DNA of 42,668 nucleotides from positions 1 through 42,668 of the forward strand of contig SVCQ01000019.1 in assembly GCA_015058275.1 (NCBI GenBank), read 5' to 3'. Below the pieces are notes generated by a model that had not been told where the DNA came from, did no database searches, and saw only the letters and a list, made by a program, of their open reading frames with translations. Position 1 is the stretch's first letter. Each line of letters starts with the position of its first letter. Below, piece after piece: positions 27,108-35,515 of the stretch. The DNA is from Clostridiales bacterium (GTDB taxonomy: Bacteria; Bacillota; Clostridia; Peptostreptococcales; Anaerovoracaceae). The position numbers were made by a program, and so were the translations under genes.

Positions 27108-28166
27108 CTACAGAAGCCCCTTTACGGCATCGCCGTGGTGGACCTCGTCGTTCATCACCTCTGCCACTTCAGGGAAGTCTTCTATAATATTCATATATTT
27201 GTCGGCCGCTTCGTACTCAGCTTTTGCGATGATAGGATATACCTTCTCTCTTCCGATCGTCCTGTACAGAGCAGGGATGAGTACGGACTTGGCCGGATTG
27301 ACCCTGAGATTCCTCTTCGTGTATTTGAAGAAGACATCGGCATGTCTGGCCTCATCGCCCGCAAGCCTTATGAAAGCCTCTCTGTCCTTTTCGTCCTTCA
27401 CAACCTTTGCCAGCTTCTCATACATAAGCACGGCGTCTATCTCACCCTGCTGAGCGGTCTTCAGTATCTTCATCTGAGCCTTTGTGACAGTGCCTGCAGA
27501 TCCGCGTTCCTTAAGTCCCGCTTCCTCCATTATGATGTCGGCAAGGCGGCTTCCCGATACAACATAACTGGTGTGCCCCTCGCCTTCGAGTATCCTGAGC
27601 CTTGCTCCCGGGATACCCTCTGCGATGGCGCAAGTCTCCTCTTCTTTAATGACATCCTTGCTTCCGGCTATGACGACCGTCGGTACCTTGATCAAAGCAA
27701 GATCATCAGCTGTTATATGCGGCTCTGTAAGCATGAGCTTCATCTTTGGATTTTTGGTGACGGCGTAAGCCGCTTTGATGCCGTACTTGAGCCAAGGCAC
27801 GACTCCGTCCGGCGTGAGATTGCCTCCTCCGGCAAGCAGGAGTCCTATCCTGTCTGTCCTCATTGCGGCGAGAAGTCCGATGATGGCTCCGTCGCTGTGG
27901 CCGAAGTATACCGCGTCTTTGATATCAAGCTCATCCATGAAGGCGATCATGTCGTCCGCCATGTCCGAATAATGCAGTTCGTCCACCCTTGTGCTGAGTC
28001 CGTGGTCACGCGAGTCCACGGCATATACCGTGAAGTGCTTGCGCAGAAGCCAGAGGGAATCTCTGAACATCCTATGGTCCTCGCTGTTGCCGTGCACCAG
28101 GATGAGAGGTCTGCCCTCGCCGGCCTTTTCGTAGTACAGTTCAACTCCGTTTACATTGATTTTCAT
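27108..28166 (-). CDS. Alpha/beta hydrolase fused to a ferritin-like di-iron domain
   Basis: A 352-residue two-domain protein. Residues 1-215 are an alpha/beta hydrolase: oxyanion region LVHGNSEDHRMF, nucleophile motif GHSDG (Ser91), acid Asp171 in AGSKDVI and histidine H198 in EGEGHTS. Residues about 230-352 are a four-helix ferritin/rubrerythrin-like domain with ligands Glu242, E272xxH275 (DEARHAD), Glu318 (KAEYEAADKY) and E341xxH344 (NDEVHHGD). Both active sites look intact. I do not know this fusion. It starts 47 bases after the CARF-HEPN gene on the same strand with GGAGG before its ATG and no terminator between, so co-transcription is likely; a strong terminator follows. The hydrolase substrate is unknown. 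Confidence 0.8.
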   Translation of the reverse strand: MKINVNGVELYYEKAGEGRPLILVHGNSEDHRMFRDSLWLLRKHFTVYAVDSRDHGLSTRVDELHYSDMADDMIAFMDELDIKDAVYFGHSDGAIIGLLAAMRTDRIGLLLAGGGNLTPDGVVPWLKYGIKAAYAVTKNPKMKLMLTEPHITADDLALIKVPTVVIAGSKDVIKEEETCAIAEGIPGARLRILEGEGHTSYVVSGSRLADIIMEEAGLKERGSAGTVTKAQMKILKTAQQGEIDAVLMYEKLAKVVKDEKDREAFIRLAGDEARHADVFFKYTKRNLRVNPAKSVLIPALYRTIGREKVYPIIAKAEYEAADKYMNIIEDFPEVAEVMNDEVHHGDAVKGLL

Positions 28167-28213
28167 AATCTTAACCTCCAGTCCTTATTAATTACTGTCC
28201 TTTTCTTCCTGAA

Positions 28214-29854
28214 CTATGCCTCCTGATCAGATCTCGGCTCCCGGCCGTGCTTATGTTTGAACCGGTCGCTGTCTTGTCTCATGCTCTCCGCGATCTCGCG
28301 GACGTCTTCGCCTGTAATGATGATTATATTCGGGTTCTTGTCCTGAACCTCCGCATCGGCCTTTTCGTAGCTGTTTATGAAGAGTTCAATGCTGTCCGTC
28401 ATCCATTTAAGAGCGGAGATCTCACCGTCGCCCGAAGCCTCCATGTTCTTCTCTTCCATCGCGCCCGACTCGGCATGGCTGATCTTGTTGCGGACATAGC
28501 CGATGCGGTAGTAAGCGAAAAGAACATCTCTGAGAGTATCCAGGCTGTCGCACTCGGTAAAGCCCGTGATCTGCGACGGATCCCGGCTTCCGATGGACTC
28601 GATCCTCAGATCAGCATATACCTGCTGCGGATCCTTGCCTCTGCCTCTTCTTCTCGTCTTGTAACGGTCATATGACTTGATGAAGTAGTGATCGATATAA
28701 TCCATTTTATAATATTCATACGGCCTCAGCCTCAGACGCTGCTCCGCCAGGAGCTGAAGGACCCGGTCTCTGTGCTCCTCACTGTCACAGTAATAGAATA
28801 TCCCTGAATTAACCAGATTCTCAGGGGTCCGGGCCTCGATCAACGTCAGGGTCTGCTGGTAGAACTGATGCCTGTAGGCCCACTTCACCATTTCGATGAA
28901 GTTCAGATCGCCCTCTCCCTCCATAAGTACGCCGTAGTCCTCGCGTATGCTTTCGGCGATCAGACTGAACAGCACGCCGTAGTAGCCTGACTCCCTCCAG
29001 AACTGCTCGCTCCTGAAGAGCTCACGCAAACGCAGCATGCCGCGCTCCACCTCCGGCATATTGCACATCGAAAGCCCGACATCCACATCACGCATGGCGT
29101 ATACCATGCTCTCAATGCTTTCGTTGCTCTCCCCGCTTTTCTTCCAGATATCAACGACCATGTCTGCCCTGCCGTAATTCAGGAAAGCCCTGATCGCATG
29201 GAACAGTTCTGTGACGCCGAAGCCCTCGGTATCATCGCGTACGATACCGGCCCTGTGCTTTTGAGGGCTGCGCACCGTAAAGATCTTTTCAAGCTTAACT
29301 CCGCTCTCCGGCATGGAGATCAGGATATCCAGCATGTTCAGCACAACAAATGTGTCTGCGGCATCATCGCTGTTGAGCGTAACATACAGATTTATATCCT
29401 CAATGTCCCCCGTGATGGACTTCCCCATCTCCATCAGGTTATCGACCCACTGTCCGCCACCTTCAAATTCGGTTTCCGGGATCAGCCTGAGGCCTGTGTC
29501 CCTGTTTGACGGCAGGATGGTAAGCCCGGAGTATGCTTCCGGCTTCTCCCTGATATCCTCAGGCAGATTATCTTCATTCTGAATCGAGCCGTCTTTAAAC
29601 CGGGCTATACGGCTGCAAAGCAGACCGTATGCTGAATCCGGCGAATCGAGGTCCTCTTCATCATAGCTGCCGGCCGCACCGATGACTATCACCTCATCGA
29701 TCTCATAAGCTGACAGCACGGTTTTTATACCGGCCTCTGCATCCAGGATCACATCTGCATATGCCAGGCCGTTTCCGCTCTGAACAGTGATGTACCTCAC
29801 CGGCAGATCGGTATCCACGGCACTTAGGGATGTCAAAAGTAAATTCTGAGCCAT
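28214..29854 (-). CDS. CARF-HEPN protein, Csx1/TM1812-like, orphan
   Basis: A 546-residue protein. The N-terminal 195 residues look like a CARF ligand-sensing domain of the Csx1/TM1812 kind: a first strand MAQNLLLTSLSAV, a helix, DEVIVIGAAGSYDEED, then INLYVTLNSDDAADTFVVLNML at residues 154-175, the place where CARF proteins usually carry a D-x-THG-x-R loop. Next is FHAIRAFLNYGRADMVVD, typical of the linking region. Near the C-terminus RNKISH (residues 455-460) fits the HEPN ribonuclease motif R-x4-H. Such proteins cut RNA when cyclic oligoadenylate binds. No cas gene, CRISPR array or cyclase is in the window. Its ATG has GAGGAG 7 bases upstream, and it heads a two-gene unit with the hydrolase-ferritin fusion. 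Confidence 0.72.
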   Translation of the reverse strand: MAQNLLLTSLSAVDTDLPVRYITVQSGNGLAYADVILDAEAGIKTVLSAYEIDEVIVIGAAGSYDEEDLDSPDSAYGLLCSRIARFKDGSIQNEDNLPEDIREKPEAYSGLTILPSNRDTGLRLIPETEFEGGGQWVDNLMEMGKSITGDIEDINLYVTLNSDDAADTFVVLNMLDILISMPESGVKLEKIFTVRSPQKHRAGIVRDDTEGFGVTELFHAIRAFLNYGRADMVVDIWKKSGESNESIESMVYAMRDVDVGLSMCNMPEVERGMLRLRELFRSEQFWRESGYYGVLFSLIAESIREDYGVLMEGEGDLNFIEMVKWAYRHQFYQQTLTLIEARTPENLVNSGIFYYCDSEEHRDRVLQLLAEQRLRLRPYEYYKMDYIDHYFIKSYDRYKTRRRGRGKDPQQVYADLRIESIGSRDPSQITGFTECDSLDTLRDVLFAYYRIGYVRNKISHAESGAMEEKNMEASGDGEISALKWMTDSIELFINSYEKADAEVQDKNPNIIIITGEDVREIAESMRQDSDRFKHKHGREPRSDQEA

Positions 29855-29957
29855 TGCGTTACTCCTCAGTTGATTCCTTAATACTCTCCGCCTTTAATAG
29901 CAGGCTTGTTTTTCACGCCCATTGTATCATCCCCGGCATACGCTTTCCAATTCGTTC

Positions 29958-30013
29958 TTGAAATCCACAGCAATGCGCTTTATAATTCGCTTAGTTAGAT
30001 TCATCTAACTAAG
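29958..30013 (+). promoter_or_regulatory. ABC exporter promoter with a 24-base palindromic operator
   Basis: A -35 TTGAAA (29958-29963), a 17-base spacer and a perfect -10 TATAAT (29981-29986). Directly after it, over the expected start point, lies a perfect inverted repeat with 11-base arms and a 2-base centre (29990-30013), built from TTAGTTA and TAACTAA. The half-sites equal those at the feoA promoter. Repression of the exporter is the likely outcome. Confidence 0.75.
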
Positions 30014-30077
30014 CCGGGTGCAGTGAAGGACTGATCAATGTCACCGGTTTCATATCGATCACAGGAGCAGCAAACAT

Positions 30078-30779
30078 ATGAAAATAGTTCAATTCAAAAA
30101 AGTAACCAAGACCTATACCGCCGGAGACCACACGCAGAATGCGCTGTCCGATGTGGATCTCGAACTCGAGGAGGGCAAATTTGTCGTCATACTCGGGCCT
30201 TCCGGAGCCGGCAAGAGTACCTTCCTCAATCTGCTGGGAGGTCTCGACAACCCATCGTCCGGACAGATCATCGTCGACGGCACCGACATATCCACGCTCT
30301 CAGGCGATGAGCTTGCTGACTACAGAGCCTCAAAGGTCGGCTTTATCTTCCAGTCGTACAACCTCATACCGACGCTCACCGTCCGTGAGAATGTGAGCCT
30401 CGTCGAAGAGATCGCTCCCGATCACCTCAGGGCTGATGAGCTTCTGGCGGAAGTCGGTCTGGCAGATCACTCCCATCAGTTCCCTCATGAGCTGTCGGGA
30501 GGCGAGCAGCAGCGCGTTTCCATATGCCGCGCCCTTGCCAAGAATCCCAAGATCCTGCTCTGCGATGAACCTACAGGCGCGCTCGACTCCGAGACAGGCG
30601 TCGTTGTCCTGAGGCTCCTCCTCAAGATGGCCAGGGATTACGGCAAGACTATCATCATAGTTACTCACAATCAGAATATCGCCGGGATGGCGGATGTAGT
30701 TATACGAATAAGAAGCGGCAAAGTCACTTCCGTAGAGGAGCAGCCTGATCCGCTGACAGTTGATGAGGTGGATTGGTAA
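30078..30779 (+). CDS. ABC transporter ATPase, MacB/LolD type
   Basis: A 233-residue nucleotide-binding subunit. Walker [11 protein letters not shown]-loop [11 protein letters not shown], signature LSGGEQQR, Walker [12 protein letters not shown] and the switch histidine IVTHNQ are all present. This subfamily works with FtsX-type permeases in export, lipoprotein release or mechanotransmission, and in Firmicutes often in antimicrobial-peptide resistance. The stop overlaps the permease start as TAATG. The ATG lies about 65 bases after the operator described at 30.0 kb. Confidence 0.95.
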   Translation: MKIVQFKKVTKTYTAGDHTQNALSDVDLELEEGKFVVILGPSGAGKSTFLNLLGGLDNPSSGQIIVDGTDISTLSGDELADYRASKVGFIFQSYNLIPTLTVRENVSLVEEIAPDHLRADELLAEVGLADHSHQFPHELSGGEQQRVSICRALAKNPKILLCDEPTGALDSETGVVVLRLLLKMARDYGKTIIIVTHNQNIAGMADVVIRIRSGKVTSVEEQPDPLTVDEVDW

Positions 30780-33136
30780 TGCTGAGACGTAAGTTATGGA
30801 GGACCGCCAAAGTTTACAGGGTCCAGTTCATTTCAATGATATTGATGATCACCCTCGGCATAGGAGTCTTTGTGGGCTTCAATTCCGAATGGGTGACCAT
30901 ACTCGAAGATACATCCTCATTCTTTAAAGACAGCGGATTTGCTGATTACCGCATTGTTGATGAGGACGGCTTCTCATCCGACGATACGCGCCTCATACGA
31001 AGCATCGACGGTGCCACCGGAGTCAGCCGCTTCCTCTCCGTTAACGCCGAGGTCAAAGGCAGCGATGACCAGCTCGCACTGACGGTCACCGAATTCGAGC
31101 ACACTTCCGGTTTCGTCCTTATGGAGGGCGAGGAGTATGACCGCGATGACCCGGAGGGCCTGTGGCTGATGGATAAGTATGCCGAGCTTAACGGCATTCA
31201 CATCGGAGACAAGCTCACCGTCACATTTGAAGACATGGAATTCTCGGGGACCGTCAAAGGTCTGATCGAATCCGGTGAATACCTGGTCTGCGTGCGCGAT
31301 GAGTCCCAGGTAATGCCTGACTTCAACACCTTCGGCTATGTATATGCCACACCTGCCATGCTCAAAAAAGTCATTGAGCAAAAGGTGCGCGATGAAGAGC
31401 CGGATCTGGACGAGGATCTCATGAGCATCGCTGTCAAGGAAGCTTACGACAAGGCCTATCCTCAGATAAACGTCAATTCATCCATGGAAAAGGCCGAATT
31501 CCAGGAGGCAGTGGATGACGCTCTCGGCCGCACCCTTCTCATCCTGTCAAAGGACGAGGTAGTCTCGTATGCCGAGGCCAAGGGTGAGATGAACGAAGGC
31601 AAGACCATGGGTTCGCTCCTGCCTGTCCTCTTCCTGGCCATAGCCATACTGACGATGATCACCACCATGAACAGAATCGCCATCAGCGAGAAGACCCAGA
31701 TCGGGACTCTCAAGGCCCTCGGCTTCAGAGACAAACGCATACTCCGGCACTACACTTCGTATGCCGCGGTAATAGCGATCACCGGAGCCGCCTTCGGAAT
31801 GGTGTTCGGTTATTTCTTCTGCAAGATGGTGATGAGCCAGGACGGCATGATGGGCACTTACTTTGTGATGCCTGACTGGACCATACGCATCCCTGTCTGG
31901 ATATGGGCTGTTGCGGTCATGCTGGTCGTCCTAACGATACTCGTCGGATACCTGTCGGTCAGGAGCCTCCTGAGCGGTACCGCATCCGAGACTCTGCGCC
32001 CGTATGCCCCTAAGCACATCCACCGCATACTTCTCGAAAAGACCGCCCTGTGGACAAAGATGAGATTCGGCACCAGATGGAACCTGCGTGACATCTTCCG
32101 CCACAGGGCCAGGAGCGCCATGTCGTTCATCGGCACCTTCGGCTGCATGATGCTGCTTGTAGCGTCCTTCGGGATGAACGAGACGATGGATGTATTCCTC
32201 GATACCTTCTATGACAAGACGACAGTATATTCATCAAAGATATTCCTGTCAGCCGATGCAAAGGACGGCGATGCGATCGATCTTGCGGATTCCCTTGACG
32301 GCGATTACTCCGCATCCGTCAGCTCAAAGGTCGGCGACAAACCGGTCTCAGTCGATGTGTACAGCATCGGTCACGGGACTTATCAGTTCATAGATGAAGA
32401 CAGCAATATCATCGGTCTGCCTGAGGACGGAGCCCTGATATGCGTACGTCTTGCGGACAAGTTCGGAGTTGGCCCGGGAGATACGGTCACAGTAAAACCA
32501 TACGGTACAAGCGAAAGCTATGAAATAAAAATATCAGGGATCAACAGATCCCTGACCGAAAGCATTTCTGTCTCTGAGGATTATGCACATAAGCTCGGCC
32601 TGACAGGCAGTGAGGCATACAAAATCAATTGTGTCTACACCTCGGTCCCAAAGGATCAGATAGAGCCTGCCAGTATCATAACCAGTATCCAAAGCAAGCA
32701 GGATATCATCGATTCCTTTGATAACTTCATGAAGATATTTAACTTCTTTATTATAGCTCTGGTCGTCGCATCCGTGCTGCTCTGTATCATCGTGCTCTAC
32801 AACCTCGGAGTGATGAGCTACATGGAGCGCTATCGCGAGATGGCGACACTAAAGGTCCTCGGCTTCAGGAACAAAGCCATAGGCAGGCTCCTGATATCCC
32901 AGAACCTCTGGATATCCGCCGTTGGCACGCTGCTCGGCATACCGGCAGGCATCTGGGTACTGAAGTCTCTCATGAAGCTGCTCGCAGGAGAGTACGAGAT
33001 GGAAGTCAGTATCGGTCCGTCATCGATCCTCATCAGTACGGCGCTTAACTTCGGAGTATCCATACTGGTCGGTCTTATGATCGCCCGCAAGAACCGCCGC
33101 ATAGACATGGTCGAGGCTCTCAAGGGTACAGAGTAG
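30779..33136 (+). CDS. FtsX-type ABC permease, two FtsX domains
   Basis: A 785-residue membrane protein. One N-terminal membrane helix (FISMILMITLGIGVFVGF) leads into a large outside domain of about 230 residues, then a first FtsX block (LLPVLFLAIAILTMITTMNR, GTLKALGFRDKRIL), another outside domain, and a second FtsX block near the C-terminus (FIIALVVASVLLCIIVLYNLG, ATLKVLGFRNKAIG). The repeated LKxLGFR motif marks the coupling region to the ATPase. Length and build match exporters of the YxdM/BceB or MacB-like permease group, not importers. An ATG at 30779 is preferred over an overlapping TTG six bases earlier. It ends 46 bases from the convergent regulator gene with no clear terminator. Confidence 0.92.
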   Translation: MLRRKLWRTAKVYRVQFISMILMITLGIGVFVGFNSEWVTILEDTSSFFKDSGFADYRIVDEDGFSSDDTRLIRSIDGATGVSRFLSVNAEVKGSDDQLALTVTEFEHTSGFVLMEGEEYDRDDPEGLWLMDKYAELNGIHIGDKLTVTFEDMEFSGTVKGLIESGEYLVCVRDESQVMPDFNTFGYVYATPAMLKKVIEQKVRDEEPDLDEDLMSIAVKEAYDKAYPQINVNSSMEKAEFQEAVDDALGRTLLILSKDEVVSYAEAKGEMNEGKTMGSLLPVLFLAIAILTMITTMNRIAISEKTQIGTLKALGFRDKRILRHYTSYAAVIAITGAAFGMVFGYFFCKMVMSQDGMMGTYFVMPDWTIRIPVWIWAVAVMLVVLTILVGYLSVRSLLSGTASETLRPYAPKHIHRILLEKTALWTKMRFGTRWNLRDIFRHRARSAMSFIGTFGCMMLLVASFGMNETMDVFLDTFYDKTTVYSSKIFLSADAKDGDAIDLADSLDGDYSASVSSKVGDKPVSVDVYSIGHGTYQFIDEDSNIIGLPEDGALICVRLADKFGVGPGDTVTVKPYGTSESYEIKISGINRSLTESISVSEDYAHKLGLTGSEAYKINCVYTSVPKDQIEPASIITSIQSKQDIIDSFDNFMKIFNFFIIALVVASVLLCIIVLYNLGVMSYMERYREMATLKVLGFRNKAIGRLLISQNLWISAVGTLLGIPAGIWVLKSLMKLLAGEYEMEVSIGPSSILISTALNFGVSILVGLMIARKNRRIDMVEALKGTE

Positions 33137-33182
33137 CACAGGGCCTTATCATTGACCGCACCAATATTATTGGCCTTGCCGT

Positions 33183-35378
33183 CTACGAGCTCTGATATTC
33201 CTGCATGATCTTCCTGAGAAGCGGATCATCCACATCAAAGCGGACATCTCCAATGAGGGCTATCGGCATGACTGCCGGCGAAGTACCGCTTATGAATGCG
33301 GCGTCGTACTCAGCGATGCTGCCTGCCGCGACGCTCTCTTCGTGCAGGGCCGCTCCAAGATCCCTGACGATCTCTATGATCTTAGCCCTCGTAACACCGA
33401 GAAGGACCCTTTCAGAAGGCGATGTGAACACCTCGCCTTTTTTGATGAAGAATACATTGGAGCGGCTCCCCTCTGTTATCAGGCCATCCCTGTCGACCAG
33501 CAGCACCTCGAAGAGGCCTCCATTTCTGATCGCCTCATCTGCCGCATCACGGAGCTGTGGATCCATCATCTTGATATTAGGATTCCTGCGCTCTCCTCTG
33601 AGGAGGTCTGTCTTGACCCCCGTCCTGTACATCTCCGCATCCGGATAGTGAGTAGGATTCAGATGCATTGACGCATGTCCGCTCACATCCACTTCTATCC
33701 TGATATTGTGGTCTCTGATCCCGCTCTCCGCTGTGAGGTCAGCGATGCCCGACCGCAGCTCATCCAGAGTGAACGGTATGAGCATGCCTAAAGCCGAAAG
33801 CGACTTCCCGAGCCTCTCATAGTGGTCTTCAAGGAACTTAGGCTCGCCGTCTGTCAGGCGGATCACTTCATAGACCGAAGGCATGCTGAGTATTCCCTTT
33901 GTCACAGCCGATCTGAATCCATCGGTCATGATCCTTACAGCTTCTCTTATCCTCTCCAGCGGTATCCGGCTGTAATAAAAGGCGAGATACAGCTGTCCGT
34001 CATGGTCCAGCTGGTCTATGTCCCTTACCTTGATGCCGGCATCCGCAGCTTTGCTGACAAGCCGCTCCGCCAGCTCCCTGCGTATCTCCTCTGTCCTGGC
34101 ACTGCCCTGCGTCCCTTCGCTCAGCACCCTGTTGAAGGTGTCGAGGCGGAGAGTCAGGCTGATGCCCGACTGAGTATTCTCGGCGGTAAGGAAATTCCCG
34201 CTGCTGCCGTACTCTTTGATTGCCGACAAGGCCTCGCTCAGCTTGCGCGAGTAGAGCTTTTTGACCCGGCGGAGGTTCGCCTGGTAGAAGCCGCTTTGCA
34301 TGAAGCGCGCCAGCGTAAGCTGCTCCGTTTTTGAGCAGGTCTGATCATAGTTCATCATGATGCTTTTATAAAGACCGACCATCACGGGCGGCAGGACCAT
34401 GTAGCTGATCCTTACAGCCGGGAACAGCGTGGAAGTGAACGAGCCTATGTATACGACCCGGCCGTCCCTGTCGAGTCCCTGAAGCGCCGGCACCGGCATG
34501 CCCGCATACCTCAGCTCGCTGTTGAAGTCATCCTCGATTATGATGCTGTCATTATCCTTTGCCCAGCCCAGAAGCTGACGCCTCCTGCCGACAGGCATAA
34601 GCGCTCCGGTCGGAAACTGGTTCTGCGGACAGACATAGACTGCCGTCCGGATATTGGCCGGCAGCATCTCAAGCTCGATACCGTCCTCTCTGACCGGGAT
34701 GCAGCTCATGCTGAATCCCCAGTCTCGGAATATGCTCCTGACGGGCATGTATCCCGGATCCTCGACCGACACATGTCCTATGTCCATGAGCTTGAGTATC
34801 CTCGCAAGATGGCTGACCAGCTGCTGTGTACCTGCGCTTATCACGACCTGATCCTGAGTGCAGATGACCCCTCTCGACTTATATATGTATGACGCGATCT
34901 CTTCTCTGAGCTCGGGCTCGCCCTGCCTGTCCGCTTCCGTCAGCAGAAGGTCCGGCGTCTCGTTGAGAACACCCGCCATGCATTTCTTCCATTTGACGAA
35001 GTCGAAGGACTCCGGGTCACAGCTGAAAGGCATCTCCTCCGCAGGCCGCCCTGCGCTCTTCTCTCTCCCTGCCTGCGCAGTCTCCTCATTAACCGGCACA
35101 TCTCTCCGGTCCGCATCTCTGTCTGAAGCCCGGGCTGCACCCAGCGCCGCATAGAATCCCGACTGAGGTCTGCTGATCACATAGCCCTCGACCATGAGCT
35201 GATCATAAGCGATCTTTACTGTCGTCACGCTGACTCCGAGTATCTCAGCCATGCTGCGAAGGGACGGAAGTCTCTCCCCCGGACGTATCCTGCCCTCGGA
35301 GATCTCACTTCTGAGATATTCATAGAGCTGTGCATACAGATTTTTTGTAGAATTGTTATCTAATTCAGGTGAAATCAT
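33183..35378 (-). CDS. MocR-type regulator fused to a class IV aminotransferase
   Basis: A protein of about 731 residues in three parts. Residues 1-75: GntR winged helix (LRSEISEGRIRPGERLPSLR, VSVTTVKIAYDQL). Residues about 120-485: a MocR aminotransferase-like domain (ISAGTQQLVSHLARIL, QNQFPTGALMPVGRR, IIIEDDFNSELRY). Residues about 500-734: a fold-IV aminotransferase (GVKTDLLRGERRNPNIK, DGLITEGSRSNVFF). In the MocR part the PLP-lysine site reads GSFTSTLFPAVR where GabR-like proteins have FSKxLxP, so lysine is replaced by serine (position 319, counting from an upstream ATG at 35387). In the class IV part a lysine at about 592 is in the expected place. The ATG at 35378 has GGGGG 9 bases upstream. 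It diverges from an ECF S component. Confidence 0.83.
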   Translation of the reverse strand: MISPELDNNSTKNLYAQLYEYLRSEISEGRIRPGERLPSLRSMAEILGVSVTTVKIAYDQLMVEGYVISRPQSGFYAALGAARASDRDADRRDVPVNEETAQAGREKSAGRPAEEMPFSCDPESFDFVKWKKCMAGVLNETPDLLLTEADRQGEPELREEIASYIYKSRGVICTQDQVVISAGTQQLVSHLARILKLMDIGHVSVEDPGYMPVRSIFRDWGFSMSCIPVREDGIELEMLPANIRTAVYVCPQNQFPTGALMPVGRRRQLLGWAKDNDSIIIEDDFNSELRYAGMPVPALQGLDRDGRVVYIGSFTSTLFPAVRISYMVLPPVMVGLYKSIMMNYDQTCSKTEQLTLARFMQSGFYQANLRRVKKLYSRKLSEALSAIKEYGSSGNFLTAENTQSGISLTLRLDTFNRVLSEGTQGSARTEEIRRELAERLVSKAADAGIKVRDIDQLDHDGQLYLAFYYSRIPLERIREAVRIMTDGFRSAVTKGILSMPSVYEVIRLTDGEPKFLEDHYERLGKSLSALGMLIPFTLDELRSGIADLTAESGIRDHNIRIEVDVSGHASMHLNPTHYPDAEMYRTGVKTDLLRGERRNPNIKMMDPQLRDAADEAIRNGGLFEVLLVDRDGLITEGSRSNVFFIKKGEVFTSPSERVLLGVTRAKIIEIVRDLGAALHEESVAAGSIAEYDAAFISGTSPAVMPIALIGDVRFDVDDPLLRKIMQEYQSS

Positions 35379-35439
35379 GGGTAACATCCCCCATTACTGC
35401 AAACTGTACTGTGTAAAAAGTGAAATAATGTATATATAT

Positions 35440-35466
35440 TTGATTACAATTTGCGATTATTATAAT
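35440..35466 (+). promoter_or_regulatory. Probable promoter of the ECF S-component gene
   Basis: TTGATT at 35440-35445 and TATAAT at 35461-35466 with a short 15-base spacer. ACTG repeats at 35396, 35403 and 35408 lie upstream in the 137-base divergent region and could be binding sites for the MocR-type protein, whose relatives often bind direct repeats. Confidence 0.45.
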
Positions 35467-35515
35467 ACTGAACATCAAAAGGTTCAAACTCTGTTTTACA
35501 GGAGAGGATAAGGGT

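Noticed and set aside
30078-30779. This ATPase as the missing partner of the permease at 36.1-37.7 kb
   Set aside because: It is of the MacB/LolD type and is translationally coupled to an FtsX-type permease; amino-acid importers use a GlnQ-type ATPase.
28214-33182. A CRISPR array near the CARF-HEPN gene
   Set aside because: I looked for regularly spaced direct repeats of 24-40 bases around it, and through the rest of the window, and saw none.
33137-33182. A terminator between the FtsX permease and the MocR-type gene
   Set aside because: The small CCAATA/TATTGG palindrome is AT-rich, without a T-run, so it is too weak to call.
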